Origin: Sphingobium trunci
GTDB taxonomy: Bacteria > Pseudomonadota > Alphaproteobacteria > Sphingomonadales > Sphingomonadaceae
DNA length: 64,000 nt
Assembly (NCBI RefSeq): GCF_022664535.1
Contig: NZ_JAKUJY010000002.1
Coordinates: 186,001-250,000 of the forward strand
Reading direction: 5' to 3'
Below are positions 10,364 through 20,563 of the stretch, piece by piece. The notes below the pieces were generated by a model. That model was not told the origin of the DNA. It was given only the letters and a program-made list of their open reading frames with translations, and made no database searches. How positions within the stretch are numbered: position 1 is the stretch's first letter; each line of letters starts with the position of its first letter. A program made the translations under genes and the position numbers.

Positions 10364-10830
10364 GCAGCCTCACCCATCTCGACGAGGACGGCTCGGCCCA
10401 TATGGTCGACGTCTCGGCGAAGGCGGTGACGGCCCGCCAGGCGATCGCCACCGGCCGCATCGGCATGAGCGAAGAGGCCGCCAGCGCCATCGCACAGGGG
10501 CTGGTAAAGAAAGGCGACGTCCTCGCCGTCGCCCGCGTCGCGGGAATCATGGCCGCCAAGCGCACCGCCGACCTGATCCCGCTCTGCCACCCCATCGCGC
10601 TTACTTCCGTCAGCATCGACTTCGCCCTCGACACGCACGGCGTCACCGTCACCGCAACGGCGAAAACCGCCGGACAGACGGGCGTGGAGATGGAGGCGCT
10701 GACCGCCGCGACCGTCGCGCTGCTCACCGTCTACGACATGGCGAAGGCGCTGGACAAGGGCATGGTGATCGGCGACGTCCGGCTGCTCGCCAAGAGCGGC
10801 GGCAAGTCCGGAGAGTGGCGCGCGCCATGA
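10360..10830 (+). CDS. moaC: cyclic pyranopterin monophosphate synthase
   Basis: Converts the MoaA product to cyclic pyranopterin monophosphate in molybdenum-cofactor synthesis. The 156-residue protein has typical MoaC motifs: [14 protein letters not shown] near the start, the [18 protein letters not shown] stretch, LIPLCHP with the conserved Cys-His, and the [10 protein letters not shown] segment. Start and stop each overlap the neighbouring genes by four bases. Linking molybdopterin genes to trp genes is a common order in sphingomonads and is unlikely to mean a shared reaction. Confidence 0.96.
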   Translation: MSSLTHLDEDGSAHMVDVSAKAVTARQAIATGRIGMSEEAASAIAQGLVKKGDVLAVARVAGIMAAKRTADLIPLCHPIALTSVSIDFALDTHGVTVTATAKTAGQTGVEMEALTAATVALLTVYDMAKALDKGMVIGDVRLLAKSGGKSGEWRAP

Positions 10831-12011
10831 GCCTGCTGCCGGTCGCGGAGGCGCAGGGCCGCCTGATGGCGCTGGGCACGCGCCTCCCGACGGAGGACGT
10901 CGCCATCCCCGCCTGCACCGGCCGCTGGCTGACCCGGGATGTCATGGCGCTGCGCGACCAGCCCTGGGCCGATCTTTCCGCCATGGACGGCTATGCCGTT
11001 CGCGCCGCGGAATGCCCCGGTCCTTGGCAAGTCACAGCGGAAAGCAGCGCAGGCGGCGCCCTGCCTCCCCCCCTCCAGCCGGGCGAGGCCTGCCGCATCT
11101 TCACCGGCGCGCCCCTGCCGGACGGCGCCGATAGCGTGCTCATACAGGAAGATGCCATCCGCGAGGGCACCCTCCTGCGCTCCACAGAAGCGTCCCTGCC
11201 CACTGGCCGCAACGTGCGCCCCGCCGCCTCCGATTTCCGTGGGGGGGGCCTCCTGCTCGCCGCCGGCACGGCACTTGGCCCCGCCCAGATCGCCCTCGCC
11301 GTCCTGGGCGGCCACGGCACCCTGCCGGTCGCGCGCCCCGCCCGCATCGCGCTCATCTCCACCGGCAACGAGTTGGTATCGCCCGGCGCCTTTGCATCGC
11401 CCGGACAATTACCCTGTTCCAACACGCCGATGCTGGCCGCCCTGCTCGCAAGCCTGCCGTGCGAGGTGATCGATCTCGGCATCGTCCGCGACGATCTCAA
11501 CAGCATGACCGCCGCCTTCGATCGTGCCCGGGGGGCCGACATCATCGTCTCGACAGGCGGCGCATCGGTCGGCGATCATGACATCGTCCGCCCCGCCTTC
11601 GCTCGCGCAGGCGGCTCGCTCGATTTCTGGAAGATCAGGATGCGTCCGGGCAAGCCGCTCATGGCGGGCATACTGAACGAGGCGATATTCCTAGGACTGC
11701 CCGGCAATCCCGTATCCGCTTTCGTGACGGCGACGCTGTTCCTGCTGCCGCTCGTCCGGCACCTCATGGGATCGGGCGCTTCCCTCCCTCGCACCATGCC
11801 CGCCGCACTGGCCTCAGCCCTGCCCGCCACCGGCGAGCGGGACGATTATCTCCGAGCCTTCCGCAGCGAGGCGGGCGTCGTGTCGGTGACGTCGCAGGAC
11901 AGCGCCGCCACCGCCGCCCTGGCCAAGGCCGATTGCCTGATCCTGCGCCCCGCCGGATCGCCCGCCGCTGCCGCGGGCGACCCTGTCACTGTCATCTCCC
12001 TTGGCGCATAA
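10827..12011 (+). CDS. moeA: molybdopterin molybdenumtransferase
   Basis: Inserts molybdate into adenylylated molybdopterin to complete the cofactor. The 394-residue protein has the MoeA order of domains: an N-terminal region with the [11 protein letters not shown] motif, [11 protein letters not shown], and a central MoCF-biosynthesis domain with [18 protein letters not shown] and [12 protein letters not shown], followed by the C-terminal beta domain. The ATG at 10827 overlaps the moaC stop (ATGA); an in-frame GTG 12 bases upstream is less likely. A terminator-like hairpin follows immediately. A product partner, MoaD/MoaE or Mog, is not in the window. Confidence 0.95.
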   Translation: MSLLPVAEAQGRLMALGTRLPTEDVAIPACTGRWLTRDVMALRDQPWADLSAMDGYAVRAAECPGPWQVTAESSAGGALPPPLQPGEACRIFTGAPLPDGADSVLIQEDAIREGTLLRSTEASLPTGRNVRPAASDFRGGGLLLAAGTALGPAQIALAVLGGHGTLPVARPARIALISTGNELVSPGAFASPGQLPCSNTPMLAALLASLPCEVIDLGIVRDDLNSMTAAFDRARGADIIVSTGGASVGDHDIVRPAFARAGGSLDFWKIRMRPGKPLMAGILNEAIFLGLPGNPVSAFVTATLFLLPLVRHLMGSGASLPRTMPAALASALPATGERDDYLRAFRSEAGVVSVTSQDSAATAALAKADCLILRPAGSPAAAAGDPVTVISLGA

Positions 12012-12039
12012 GGAAAGGGGCCGCGAAGCGACCCCTTCC
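12012..12039. terminator. hairpin between moeA and the convergent small gene
   Basis: An imperfect inverted repeat (about GGAAAGGGGCCGC / GCGACCCCTTCC with a GAA loop and one internal mismatch) starts one base after the moeA stop. It lies about 20 bases beyond the stop of the reverse-strand small gene. Position suggests a bidirectional terminator, but there is no proper T-run on the plus side. Confidence 0.5.
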
Positions 12040-12058
12040 ACGACAGCAGGTTGAACGT

Positions 12059-12217
12059 TCAGCGCTGCTGCTTTCCCGGCGCCTTGTCCTGACGGCGTTC
12101 GTCGCCCATCTGGCCCTGCCGGTTCTCCTGCTGCTGTTGACGTCCGCCCTGGCTCGACCGGTCGCCGCCCTGTTGATCGCGGCGTTGGTTTTTGTCCTTG
12201 TCGTTCTGATTAGGCAT
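12059..12217 (-). CDS. short Gln/Arg-rich hypothetical protein (52 residues)
   Basis: A reverse-strand reading frame of 53 codons including the stop. The product starts MPNQNDKDKNQRRDQQGG and ends APGKQQR. It is strongly hydrophilic and almost lacks hydrophobic residues (no Leu, Ile, Val, Phe, Trp or Tyr), so it is probably intrinsically disordered. Support for a real gene comes from a near-perfect ribosome site, AGGAG, eight bases before the ATG, a hairpin just past its stop, and its place in a gap that otherwise has no gene. Function is unknown. It is divergent from lexA, whose promoter lies about 100 bases away, so it could share regulatory DNA with lexA. Confidence 0.65.
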   Translation of the reverse strand: MPNQNDKDKNQRRDQQGGDRSSQGGRQQQQENRQGQMGDERRQDKAPGKQQR

Positions 12218-12309
12218 CTTGCACTCCTATTCACCCTCTTGTGGAAGGCAGACATGAAAACGGCCTGCCCCCCGCCGCGTTCCATCAAATGCGCCCAACG
12301 GTTAGACGC

Positions 12310-12352
12310 TTGACTTCCCCTTTTTCGTTTCCTATGCGTTCTCCATCCGTTC
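12310..12352 (+). promoter_or_regulatory. lexA promoter with overlapping LexA (SOS) operator
   Basis: A promoter-like pair TTGACT (12310-12315) and TATGCG (12333-12338) is separated by 17 bases. An exact alphaproteobacterial SOS box, GTTC-N7-GTTC, occupies 12338-12341 and 12349-12352 and overlaps the -10 end. It lies 18 bases before the lexA start codon, which fits direct autorepression by LexA. Confidence 0.85.
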
Positions 12353-12370
12353 CAAAGAGGGCAAGCAGGC

Positions 12371-13036
12371 ATGTTGACGCTCAAGCAACAGGAATTGCTG
12401 AACTTCATTCAAACCCGACTGGAGGAAGGCGGCGTCTCCCCTTCTTTCGAGGAAATGAAGGAAGCGCTGGATCTGCGATCCAAATCCGGCATTCATCGCC
12501 TGATCAACGCGCTGGAAGAACGCGGCTTCATTCGCCGCCTCCCCAATCGCGCCCGCGCGCTGGAAGTGTTGAAGCTGCCCGATGCGATGCACCGCGCAAG
12601 CAAGGTCGCCGCACCGCCGCAATTGCCGGCAAGCCCGCCGATCGCGGCCAATGACGTGCTGGAGATTCCGCTGCATGGGCGCATAGCCGCCGGTGTGCCG
12701 ATCGAAGCGCTGGAGGGTCAGAACATGCTCTCCGTACCCGCGGCCCTGCTGGGGGCGGGCGATCATTATGCGCTGGAGGTTTCGGGCGATTCCATGATGG
12801 AGGCTGGCATTCTCGACGGTGATTTCGCGTTGATCCAGCGTACCGAGGTCGCGCGCGAAGGGCAGATCGTCGTGGCGCTGATCGACGACAATGAGGCGAC
12901 GCTCAAATATTTCCGGCGCGAGGGGGCAAAGGTCCGGCTCGATCCGGCGAACAGCGCCTATGAGCCGCAAATTTATGACCCGCGCCAGGTCCGCATTCAG
13001 GGCAAGCTTGCCGGATTGCTGCGCCGCTATAATTGA
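12371..13036 (+). CDS. lexA: SOS-response repressor LexA
   Basis: Represses DNA-damage genes and cleaves itself when RecA is activated. The 221-residue protein has the N-terminal winged helix-turn-helix ([13 protein letters not shown]..., residues 1-65), the Ala107-Gly108 cleavage bond in RIAAGVP, catalytic Ser141 in SGDSMMEAG, and Lys179 in EATLKYF. A canonical GTTC-N7-GTTC operator overlaps its promoter. The last 10 bases overlap the end of the convergent comEC gene. Genes for other SOS functions are not adjacent. Confidence 0.97.
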   Translation: MLTLKQQELLNFIQTRLEEGGVSPSFEEMKEALDLRSKSGIHRLINALEERGFIRRLPNRARALEVLKLPDAMHRASKVAAPPQLPASPPIAANDVLEIPLHGRIAAGVPIEALEGQNMLSVPAALLGAGDHYALEVSGDSMMEAGILDGDFALIQRTEVAREGQIVVALIDDNEATLKYFRREGAKVRLDPANSAYEPQIYDPRQVRIQGKLAGLLRRYN

Positions 13037-15192
13037 TTGGGGCGGAATGGGCGCGGCCTGATCGCGGGCTGCACAAGCCATGGATGCTCGTCGTCCACCG
13101 TCCGGACGGTCCGGATGGACCGGTTATCCAGGTGGATGGCAAGCCCGCCCGTCCGCCCGAGCAGGCGCCGGTCCACCTTCAGCCAGCGTGGACGGCAGCC
13201 GTAGGGCAAAAAGCGGTCGCTGATCACGATGTCGGCCCGTGCGCAATCCCGCGCCAGTATCGCTCCGCCGACCCGATGGCCGCTCCGCGTGACCAGCAGG
13301 TTCCAGCTTCGCCCTCCACCCGTCAGCTTGACGGCGCACAGGTCGGGCGAACAGCGCGCCTCGGGCAGCGCCGCCATCGCGTCCAGCACGCCGTCATAAC
13401 CCGCGGTTTCGGTGAGCGTTTCCCGCACATAGCCGCCCGCCCTTTCGCGTAGGATCGCCATGCCTCCATTCCCCGTGCGGACGGCGACGTGGCGGCCGTC
13501 GCCCGTCACCAACAAAGTGGGCGGCGCGCTGTTCAGCATCATCGCCGCGCCGGCCGCGACCGGGATCAACCCCACCCATCGCCATCGGCTGCGCCACAGC
13601 AGGCACCAGAGAAGACCCGCGAGGATCAGCCCGAAAATGGCGAAGGATTGCGCGGAGGAACGCATGATCGCCCAGGGGCTGGATGCCACCCCATGCGCGA
13701 CCAGCAGCAACAGGTCGAGCGCGCGGGCGGTCATCCACCAGAAGGGTGCCCCCCATCCCAGGGAATCGAACAGCAAAGCCACGGTCTCCAGCGGCATCAC
13801 GACAAAGGTCGTCAGCGGAATCGCGACCAGATTGGCGATCGATCCCAACATCCCCGCCTTGTGGAAATGGAAGATCGCGATCGGCGCGAGGACCAGTTCG
13901 ACCACCAGCCCGGTCGCCAGCAAGCCCAGCAGGTGGCGACCGAGCCGCCGCCATCCCGCCTCCTCACGCGCGGCCATGAAGGCCCGGAAGCGGGGATGCT
14001 CGCCCAGCGCCACCAGGGCCACGACCGCGGCAAAGCTCATCTGGAAACTCGGCCCGACCAGCGCCTCCGGCCAGAGGAGCAGCACCACCAGTGCCCCCGC
14101 CGCCACCAGCCGCAGCGTGATCGCATCCCGCCCCAATGCCAATCCACCCAGCACCAGCAGGGCAGCGACGCAGGAGCGGACGGTCGGCACTTCCGCACCG
14201 GTCAGCAACGTATAACCCAGTCCCGCCAGCGCGCCGCCGCCTGCCGCGATCAGCATCAGTGGCCAGTCCAGCGCTGCCCTCCGGCTCAACGCCATCGCCC
14301 GCATCAGCAGGAACACGACCGCCGCGATCAGCGCCGTCACATGCAGCCCGCTGATCGACAGCAGATGCGCCAGCCCGCTGCGCCGCATCGCTTCGGCATC
14401 GGCCTCGCTTATGCCTCCCTGATCCCCCGTCGCCAGCGCTGCGGCTATACCGGCGCCCGCGCCTGGAACCTGCCCCATGATATGCGCGAACAGCCTTGTC
14501 CTGAGCGGCGGCGCCGACACCGCCGGGCGCAGCACGGCAATGGGCCGCAGGACACGTCCGCTCGCCCCTATGCCGTCGAAATAGGCCCGCCGCGCGAAAT
14601 CATATCCGCCGGGCAGGCTGGGCGAGGCGGGCGGCATCAATCTTGTACGAAAACGGACGATCGCCCCTTGCCCCAGGCCCGCAGGCTTCAGATCGTCGCC
14701 CAGATTGACCCTGACCAGCGGCGGAAGGCCGGACGGATCGATCGGCCGGACCAGAATGCGACTCATCTTGCGCGCGGGAACCGGATTGACCGCCTTCACC
14801 TCTCCGGTCAGCTCGACAAAAACGGGCTGGGCCAAGGGGGGCGCGCCCCAAAACATCGCCTTGCCCCAAACCAGCACACATCCCGAACAGGCCAGCAGAC
14901 TGGCCAGAAGCACCGCCCGGCGCAATCGCCCGCCGCCGGGAAGAATCAGCGCCGCGCTGGCCGCCGCCAGCATGATGCAGCAAAAGCCAAGCCATCCCAA
15001 CCGGTTAGGGATGATGAACCAGGCCGCAATGCCCGCGCCCAGCGCCACCGGCACCCATAGCGCCAATTGCTCGCGCTCTTCCTCCAGCCAGCCTTCGACG
15101 GCTTCCCAAAGCGCAGGCGTCCTTTGCCCGGCGGAAGCGGCAACGGAGGTTTGTCGTGGCTTGAAAGCCATGCTAGGGGGCGTCGCGATCAT
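13027..15192 (-). CDS. comEC: ComEC/Rec2-family DNA-uptake channel protein
   Basis: Inner-membrane protein of 721 residues, with many hydrophobic helices, of the family that carries single-stranded DNA into the cytoplasm in natural transformation. An N-terminal DUF4131-like region is followed by the competence domain, recognised by [25 protein letters not shown] and the repeated hydrophobic segments after it. The C-terminal part (about 560-721) is where many homologues carry a metallo-beta-lactamase-like domain; I see no HxHxDH metal motif, so this part looks degenerate or absent. ATG codons at 15192 and 15171 are both possible starts. It is divergent from gltX with only 27 bases between the chosen starts. 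Other competence genes are not in the window. Confidence 0.88.
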   Translation of the reverse strand: MIATPPSMAFKPRQTSVAASAGQRTPALWEAVEGWLEEEREQLALWVPVALGAGIAAWFIIPNRLGWLGFCCIMLAAASAALILPGGGRLRRAVLLASLLACSGCVLVWGKAMFWGAPPLAQPVFVELTGEVKAVNPVPARKMSRILVRPIDPSGLPPLVRVNLGDDLKPAGLGQGAIVRFRTRLMPPASPSLPGGYDFARRAYFDGIGASGRVLRPIAVLRPAVSAPPLRTRLFAHIMGQVPGAGAGIAAALATGDQGGISEADAEAMRRSGLAHLLSISGLHVTALIAAVVFLLMRAMALSRRAALDWPLMLIAAGGGALAGLGYTLLTGAEVPTVRSCVAALLVLGGLALGRDAITLRLVAAGALVVLLLWPEALVGPSFQMSFAAVVALVALGEHPRFRAFMAAREEAGWRRLGRHLLGLLATGLVVELVLAPIAIFHFHKAGMLGSIANLVAIPLTTFVVMPLETVALLFDSLGWGAPFWWMTARALDLLLLVAHGVASSPWAIMRSSAQSFAIFGLILAGLLWCLLWRSRWRWVGLIPVAAGAAMMLNSAPPTLLVTGDGRHVAVRTGNGGMAILRERAGGYVRETLTETAGYDGVLDAMAALPEARCSPDLCAVKLTGGGRSWNLLVTRSGHRVGGAILARDCARADIVISDRFLPYGCRPRWLKVDRRLLGRTGGLAIHLDNRSIRTVRTVDDEHPWLVQPAIRPRPFRPNQL

Positions 15193-15219
15193 GGATGGGC
15201 CAGGTGGACTGCAGGACGA

Positions 15220-16689
15220 ATGTCAGGAAATGAAGCGGTGAGCGTAAAGGGTGTGAACAAGCCGGTAGTAACCCGTTTTGCGCCGTCGCCCACCGGTTTT
15301 CTGCATATCGGTGGCGCGCGCACCGCGCTCTTCAACTGGCTGTTCGCACGCCATCATGGCGGCAAGTTCCTGCTCCGCATCGAGGATACCGATCGTGCCC
15401 GCTCCACCGAAGAGGCGGTCGCGGCGATTTTCGACGGGCTGGAATGGCTGGGGCTGGGCGGCGATGAACCGGCCGTGTTCCAGTTCGAACGCACCCCGCG
15501 CCATGCCGAAGTCGCCAACCAGCTGCTCGCGGGCGGACATGCCTATCGCTGCTACGCCACGCCGGAGGAACTGGCCGAACTGCGCGAGCAGCAGCGCGCC
15601 GCCAAGCAGCCGATGCGCTATGATGGCCGCTGGCGCGATCGTTCGCCGGAGGAAGCGCCCCAAGGCGCGCCCTTCGTCATCCGCCTGAAGGCCCCGCGCG
15701 AAGGCGAGACGGTGATCGAGGATGCGGTGCAGGGCCGCGTCGTCGTCCAGAATGCGGAACTGGACGACATGATCCTGCTGCGCTCCGACGGCACGCCCAC
15801 CTATATGCTCGCCGTGGTGGTCGACGATCATGACATGGGCATCACGCACGTCATTCGCGGCGATGACCATCTCAACAATGCCTTCCGGCAGCTCGGCATC
15901 ATCAGGGCTATGGCCGAAATTGAAGGAGGCTGGGACGAGCCGGTCTACGCCCATATCCCGCTGATCCACGGGTCGGACGGCGCGAAACTGTCCAAGCGCC
16001 ACGGAGCGCTCGGCGTCGACGCCTATCGCGACGAAATGGGCATGCTGCCCGAGGCGGTGCTCAACTATCTGCTGCGACTCGGCTGGGGGCATGGCGACGA
16101 GGAAATCATCTCTCGCGACCGTGCCGTCGAACTGTTCGACATAGCGGGCGTCGGCAGATCGCCCTCCCGCTTCGACATCAAGAAGCTGGAAAATCTGAAC
16201 GGCCATTATTTGCGCGAAGCCGACGACGCACGCCTCGCCGCTCTGGTCGCGCCTCGCGTCGCCGACCGGCTGGGCAAGCCCTTGCCCACAGGTGCGGAAC
16301 AGCTGCTGACCGATGCCATGCCGTCGCTGAAGCCGCGCGCGAAAACGCTTAACGAAATTGCCGAGGGCGCGGAATTCTTGTTCAAAAATTGCCCTCTCGA
16401 TTTTGACGAGAAGGCCCTTGCTCTGTTAGACGATTCTGCGCGTGCGCTGCTGGGGCAGACAGCCGACGCTCTTGCACCCGTTCCCTCCTGGACGGTCGAA
16501 GCGATCGAGGAAGCAATACGCCACGTGGCAGAGGATGCCGGCCTCGGGCTGGGGAAGGTCGCGCAACCTTTGCGCGCGGCGCTGACCGGACGTACGGTTT
16601 CGCCGGGAATTTTCGACGTCCTTTTCCTTCTGGGGAAGGCGGAGAGCTTGGAACGACTGGCCGCTGTAAGGCACGCATCGGCCGGTTGA
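15220..16689 (+). CDS. gltX: glutamyl-tRNA synthetase
   Basis: Charges tRNA-Glu with glutamate. The 489-residue class-I synthetase has the HIGH-type motif in [11 protein letters not shown] (about residues 32-39) and the KMSKS-type KLSKRHG near 256, and ends with the usual helical anticodon-binding domain. The frame is open to 15067, but that sequence is antisense to comEC and not family-like. The ATG at 15220, with GCAGGA upstream, is preferred; a GTG at 15238 is an alternative. Transcription probably starts inside the comEC 5' end. It is followed after 18 bases by gltA. Confidence 0.96.
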   Translation: MSGNEAVSVKGVNKPVVTRFAPSPTGFLHIGGARTALFNWLFARHHGGKFLLRIEDTDRARSTEEAVAAIFDGLEWLGLGGDEPAVFQFERTPRHAEVANQLLAGGHAYRCYATPEELAELREQQRAAKQPMRYDGRWRDRSPEEAPQGAPFVIRLKAPREGETVIEDAVQGRVVVQNAELDDMILLRSDGTPTYMLAVVVDDHDMGITHVIRGDDHLNNAFRQLGIIRAMAEIEGGWDEPVYAHIPLIHGSDGAKLSKRHGALGVDAYRDEMGMLPEAVLNYLLRLGWGHGDEEIISRDRAVELFDIAGVGRSPSRFDIKKLENLNGHYLREADDARLAALVAPRVADRLGKPLPTGAEQLLTDAMPSLKPRAKTLNEIAEGAEFLFKNCPLDFDEKALALLDDSARALLGQTADALAPVPSWTVEAIEEAIRHVAEDAGLGLGKVAQPLRAALTGRTVSPGIFDVLFLLGKAESLERLAAVRHASAG

Positions 16690-16707
16690 CGTATCTAGGA
16701 GAACAAC

Positions 16708-17994
16708 ATGTCGGATAATAATGCCACTTTGAGCGTCGGAGGCGACACCAAGGACTATGCCATCCTGAGTGGCACGGTCGGTCCGCAGGTCATCGATGTT
16801 CGCAAGCTGTACGCCAACACCGGCATGTTCACCTATGATCCGGGCTTCACCTCGACCGCGAGCTGCGATTCGGGCCTGACCTATATCGACGGCGACGCGG
16901 GCATATTGCTGCACCGCGGCTATCCGATCGACCAGCTCGCAGAACAGTCGAGCTTCATGGAGGTTTCCTACCTGCTCCTGAACGGCGAACTGCCCTCGAA
17001 GGCGGAACTGGCTGACTTCACCCGGACCATCACGCGCCACACCATGGTGCATGAACAGCTCACCACCTTCTACCGCGGTTTCCGCCGCGACGCGCATCCG
17101 ATGGCGATCATGTGCGGCGTGGTCGGCGCGCTTTCGGCCTTCTACCATGATTCCACCGACATCAACGACCCGGAACAGCGCAAGATCGCCAGCCACCGCC
17201 TGATCGCCAAGATGCCGACGATCGCGGCCATGGCCTATAAATATTCGGTGGGCCAGCCCTTCGTCTATCCGCGCAACGACCTCAGCTACACCGCCAACTT
17301 CCTCAACATGACCTTCTCGGTCCCGGCCGAGGATTATGTGATCGATCCGGTCGTCGTCGACGCGATGGACAAGATCTTCACCCTCCATGCCGACCATGAG
17401 CAGAACGCCTCGACATCGACCGTGCGTCTGGCCGGCTCCTCGGGCGCCAACCCCTTCGCCTGCATCGCGGCGGGCATCGCCTGCCTATGGGGCCCCGCGC
17501 ATGGCGGCGCGAACGAAGCAGCGCTCAACATGCTGCGCGAGATCGGCACTGTCGACCGCATTCCGGAATATATCGCCCGCGCGAAGAACAAGGACGATCC
17601 GTTCCGCCTGATGGGCTTCGGTCACCGCGTCTACAAGAATTATGACCCCCGCGCGACCGTGATGCAGAAGACCGCGAAGGACGTGCTGGAAAAGCTGGGC
17701 GTCAACGACCCGATCTTCGACGTGGCCAAGGAACTGGAGCAGATCGCGCTCAACGACCCCTATTTCATCGAGAAGAAGCTCTACCCGAATGTGGACTTCT
17801 ATTCGGGCGTGATCCTCTCGGCCATCGGCTTCCCGACCGAGATGTTCACCGTGCTCTTCGCGCTCGCCCGCACCGTCGGCTGGGTCGCCCAGTGGAACGA
17901 AATGATCTCGGACCCAGCGCAGAAGATCGGTCGTCCGCGCCAGCTCTACACCGGCCCGACGCAGCGCGACTATGTCCCCGTCGACAAGCGCTGA
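16708..17994 (+). CDS. gltA: citrate synthase
   Basis: Condenses acetyl-CoA with oxaloacetate at the entry of the TCA cycle. The 428-residue protein is the type-II (hexameric, Gram-negative) form. It has the N-terminal antiparallel-strand domain and the catalytic residues in the segments WGPAHGGAN and [15 protein letters not shown], with a C-terminal Asp in the [10 protein letters not shown] to PRQLYTG region. A strong ribosome site, AGGAG, precedes the ATG. The gene ends in a well-formed terminator. Its position just after gltX fits a housekeeping pair. Confidence 0.97.
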   Translation: MSDNNATLSVGGDTKDYAILSGTVGPQVIDVRKLYANTGMFTYDPGFTSTASCDSGLTYIDGDAGILLHRGYPIDQLAEQSSFMEVSYLLLNGELPSKAELADFTRTITRHTMVHEQLTTFYRGFRRDAHPMAIMCGVVGALSAFYHDSTDINDPEQRKIASHRLIAKMPTIAAMAYKYSVGQPFVYPRNDLSYTANFLNMTFSVPAEDYVIDPVVVDAMDKIFTLHADHEQNASTSTVRLAGSSGANPFACIAAGIACLWGPAHGGANEAALNMLREIGTVDRIPEYIARAKNKDDPFRLMGFGHRVYKNYDPRATVMQKTAKDVLEKLGVNDPIFDVAKELEQIALNDPYFIEKKLYPNVDFYSGVILSAIGFPTEMFTVLFALARTVGWVAQWNEMISDPAQKIGRPRQLYTGPTQRDYVPVDKR

Positions 17995-18011
17995 TCCGCG
18001 CTGACAGCCCA

Positions 18012-18050
18012 AAAGAAAAACGGCGCCGATACCCGGCGCCGTTTTTCTTT
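18012..18050. terminator. strong bidirectional intrinsic terminator
   Basis: Perfect 16-base arms (AAAGAAAAACGGCGCC at 18012-18027 and its complement at 18035-18050) flank a 7-base loop. The A-rich and T-rich ends give a proper T-tract on both strands. It ends gltA transcription and, on the other strand, that of the kinase-like gene, whose stop codon begins at 18050. Confidence 0.92.
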
Positions 18051-19429
18051 TACCCCAATGCCGGGAGAGAGAGGGTGAACCGGGCGCCGCCCTCAGGCGC
18101 ATCATCGATGCGGATATCGCCCCCCATCGCCCTCGCAAGCCGCCGCGAAATATAGAGGCCAAGGCCGCTGCCGCCCGCGTCGCTACGGCCCAGCCGCTCG
18201 AACTTGTGGAAAATCCGCTCGCGGCTATCGACGGGAACGCCCTCGCCCTGATCCAGCACGGCGATCCAGGCCTGCCCAGCCTCGCGCCCCGTCTCGATCC
18301 GCACCGTCGATCCCTCGGGCGCATAGCGCACCGCATTGCCGACCAGATTCATCATGACCTGCAATGCGCGGCGAAACTCGCCTATGGCAGCGACCATCAC
18401 GCCCGGCTCCGGCGCGACGATGCAGATGTCGCGGTCCAGCGCCTTGACCAGAAACAGCCCTGCTGCCCGCCGCCCCAGATCGGCCAGGTCCACTTCCTCG
18501 GCGATCACGTCGAAATCCGGCCGGTCGATCGCCTGAAGATCGGCCAGATCGTCGATCAGCGCCATCAGGTGCCGCCCCGCCGCCGATATGTCCTGCGCAT
18601 AGCCGACATAGTCGGGCCGCAGCGGCCCTTCGAACTGCGCCCCGATCGAATCGGCATTGGCGATGATCCGCCCCAGCGGCTGGCGCAAGGACCGGTCCAG
18701 TCTTTTCCCGAACTCCTCGGGATAGAGCATCACCGGCTCCGGCGGCGCAAGCGGCGCCATCACCGCCCGGTCCAGCGGCAACGCCTTGCCGCGATAGCCC
18801 ACCAACTGCCCGCTCAGATCGAACATCGGAAAGCCCGACAGCCTGTATCGCCGTTCCGCATCGCCGGAAATGCTGGCCACCTGATCGCGAAAGGGCCGCC
18901 GCTGGGCAAAACCGCGCAGGATGGCCAGATCGCCATCCTCATCCGGCCTCAATTCGAAATAGCTGGTGAAGCGACTGCCCGGCACCGGCGGCGCGGCGGG
19001 CAAGACGCCCTCGCCTCCCAGCCCTTCCAGCACCATCTGGAAACGAAGCTGGGTGTCTATCTGCCAGGTCCATCCATCGGACAGGGCGGCGATATCGCTC
19101 TCCCGCCGCGAAAGGTCGACCGGCGGCAACACCGGCGGCCGCTCATGCCAGTCGATGACGGCGATCTGCACCGCATCCGCGTCGGGCCTGGCGCGAACCC
19201 ACATGTCGATATCGCCGCGCTCGGCAGCCGCCACCACCGGCCGCGACACCGGCACGCCCAGCTTCGCCGCCAGCCGTGCCATCGCCGCCAGTTGCGGAAC
19301 CGCCAATATCTGGCCCAGATCGCCTCCCGCCTCCTGCTGCAAGGCAAGCAGGGGCGCATCGGCGGCCAGCAACCGCCCATCCGCGGCGACCGTCGCCCGG
19401 ATGATGGCAGGATGCACCGGCATGTTCAT
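18050..19429 (-). CDS. histidine-kinase-like protein lacking the phosphoacceptor His
   Basis: A 459-residue soluble protein. Its first ~240 residues include a PAS-like region. A helical dimerisation segment around residue 246 follows, then a clear HATPase_c domain with the N-box MMNLVGNAVRYAP, G1 DQGEGVP, and G2 GGSGLGLYI. In the H-box, where kinases read S-H-E-L-R-T-P-L, this protein reads D-R-S-L-R-Q-P-L: Arg246 replaces the phosphorylated His. The ATP site looks intact, so it may bind ATP or act as a scaffold or allosteric partner, as DivL (Tyr instead of His) does in Caulobacter. It overlaps the DUF2336-like gene upstream by one base and ends in the shared terminator. No response regulator is adjacent. 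Confidence 0.82.
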   Translation of the reverse strand: MNMPVHPAIIRATVAADGRLLAADAPLLALQQEAGGDLGQILAVPQLAAMARLAAKLGVPVSRPVVAAAERGDIDMWVRARPDADAVQIAVIDWHERPPVLPPVDLSRRESDIAALSDGWTWQIDTQLRFQMVLEGLGGEGVLPAAPPVPGSRFTSYFELRPDEDGDLAILRGFAQRRPFRDQVASISGDAERRYRLSGFPMFDLSGQLVGYRGKALPLDRAVMAPLAPPEPVMLYPEEFGKRLDRSLRQPLGRIIANADSIGAQFEGPLRPDYVGYAQDISAAGRHLMALIDDLADLQAIDRPDFDVIAEEVDLADLGRRAAGLFLVKALDRDICIVAPEPGVMVAAIGEFRRALQVMMNLVGNAVRYAPEGSTVRIETGREAGQAWIAVLDQGEGVPVDSRERIFHKFERLGRSDAGGSGLGLYISRRLARAMGGDIRIDDAPEGGARFTLSLPALG

Positions 19430-20505
19430 CAGCCGGCGATCCGCCGCAGATGATCGAGCTTCGCCCGCAATGGCGCGGGCGCCCGCATCGCGCCGACGGC
19501 AGCGTCTGCCCGCTCGACGGTCAGTTCCTGATAGCGTGTGGCTTCACCGAGCAGCATGGCGTCGGACAGGGACGGCCGCACCGGCCGCAAGGCCAGCAGC
19601 AATTGCCGATAATCCGAATCCGATCCACCCAATGCCCGGCATAGGGCCGCAACCTGCGCCACCGGCCCCATGACCAATATGTCTGCGATCTGCGCGCTTT
19701 CCATTCGCAACCGCCGCCCGGCTAGCGCCACGAACAGCAGAAATTGCCGCTGCCCCAGCGCCGCGCCCAGCAATTCCGGCGCGTCCCCCCGCTCGCCCAT
19801 GATTCGCACCAGCCTGTCCGCCGCTGCGATCGGCCCCGCCGCCTCGTCATGCCGCGCCAACATGGCCTGCCCGGCCGCTTCGAACAGCGGCAGGACCGCC
19901 TCCGCCTCGACCAGACCACTCCGCTGGACGAGAGCGGCCAGGCATGCCGTCGCCGTCCACAGCAATTCGGCAAAATGCCCGGCGGGCAGATCGGCCTGCA
20001 TCGGCTGATCCTCCGCTCCCGTCATCAGCCAGCGTCCCTCGGCGAGCGCCAGTGCGGCCACAGCTTCGCCCACCACCGCGTCGTCGCTCGGGAAAATCGG
20101 TTCGGCTTCGCCATGGTCGCCATCGGGCCGCCCGAACTGCCGCAGCATGAGGCTGACGCCGCCCCGCATCTGCATATGGGCCAGCAGTGCCGGCCCCAGC
20201 AATGTCGGCTGCGCGCACAGGGTCGGCCAGCAGACCGGTTGCGGCCATTGCGCAAGCGCCGCCGCGACTTGGGGCCTTTCCTCCAGTGCCAGCCTCAGGC
20301 CGATCTCGATCGCGGTCATGCATCCGCCCAGATGCCGCCGCGTCTCCGTGATGAGCGCATCGTGCCTGTCGCGGCCGCCGTCGGGAAAGAAGAACGCCAG
20401 ATCAATGGCATGACCAACGGGAACAGCGGACATGTCGGCCATGACCTGCGCCATGGGCCAACTGTCCGCCATGGTCGGTCCGATCAGGGACGAAAAGGCG
20501 CTCAT
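19429..20505 (-). CDS. DUF2336-like hypothetical protein
   Basis: A 358-residue, mostly alpha-helical, Ala/Leu-rich soluble protein without signal peptide. Repeating helical units resemble the DUF2336 family, which in alphaproteobacteria is often found beside signalling genes; this assignment is from general pattern, not a search. No catalytic motif is visible. ATG codons at 20505 (MSAFSSLIG) and 20517 (MLARMSAF) are both possible and neither has a strong ribosome site. The stop shares one base with the start of the kinase-like gene, so the two are coupled. It probably belongs to the same transcription unit as the transferase-like gene 60 bases upstream. Confidence 0.6.
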   Translation of the reverse strand: MSAFSSLIGPTMADSWPMAQVMADMSAVPVGHAIDLAFFFPDGGRDRHDALITETRRHLGGCMTAIEIGLRLALEERPQVAAALAQWPQPVCWPTLCAQPTLLGPALLAHMQMRGGVSLMLRQFGRPDGDHGEAEPIFPSDDAVVGEAVAALALAEGRWLMTGAEDQPMQADLPAGHFAELLWTATACLAALVQRSGLVEAEAVLPLFEAAGQAMLARHDEAAGPIAAADRLVRIMGERGDAPELLGAALGQRQFLLFVALAGRRLRMESAQIADILVMGPVAQVAALCRALGGSDSDYRQLLLALRPVRPSLSDAMLLGEATRYQELTVERADAAVGAMRAPAPLRAKLDHLRRIAG

Positions 20506-20563
20506 ACGGGCCAGCATAGCCGCACGTCGTTAAAATGCACTAAACCGTAACGAGCAAAATCGC

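Noticed and set aside
13489..15060. 523-codon plus-strand frame opposite comEC
   Set aside because: Gln/Arg-rich antisense composition; comEC motifs are on the other strand.
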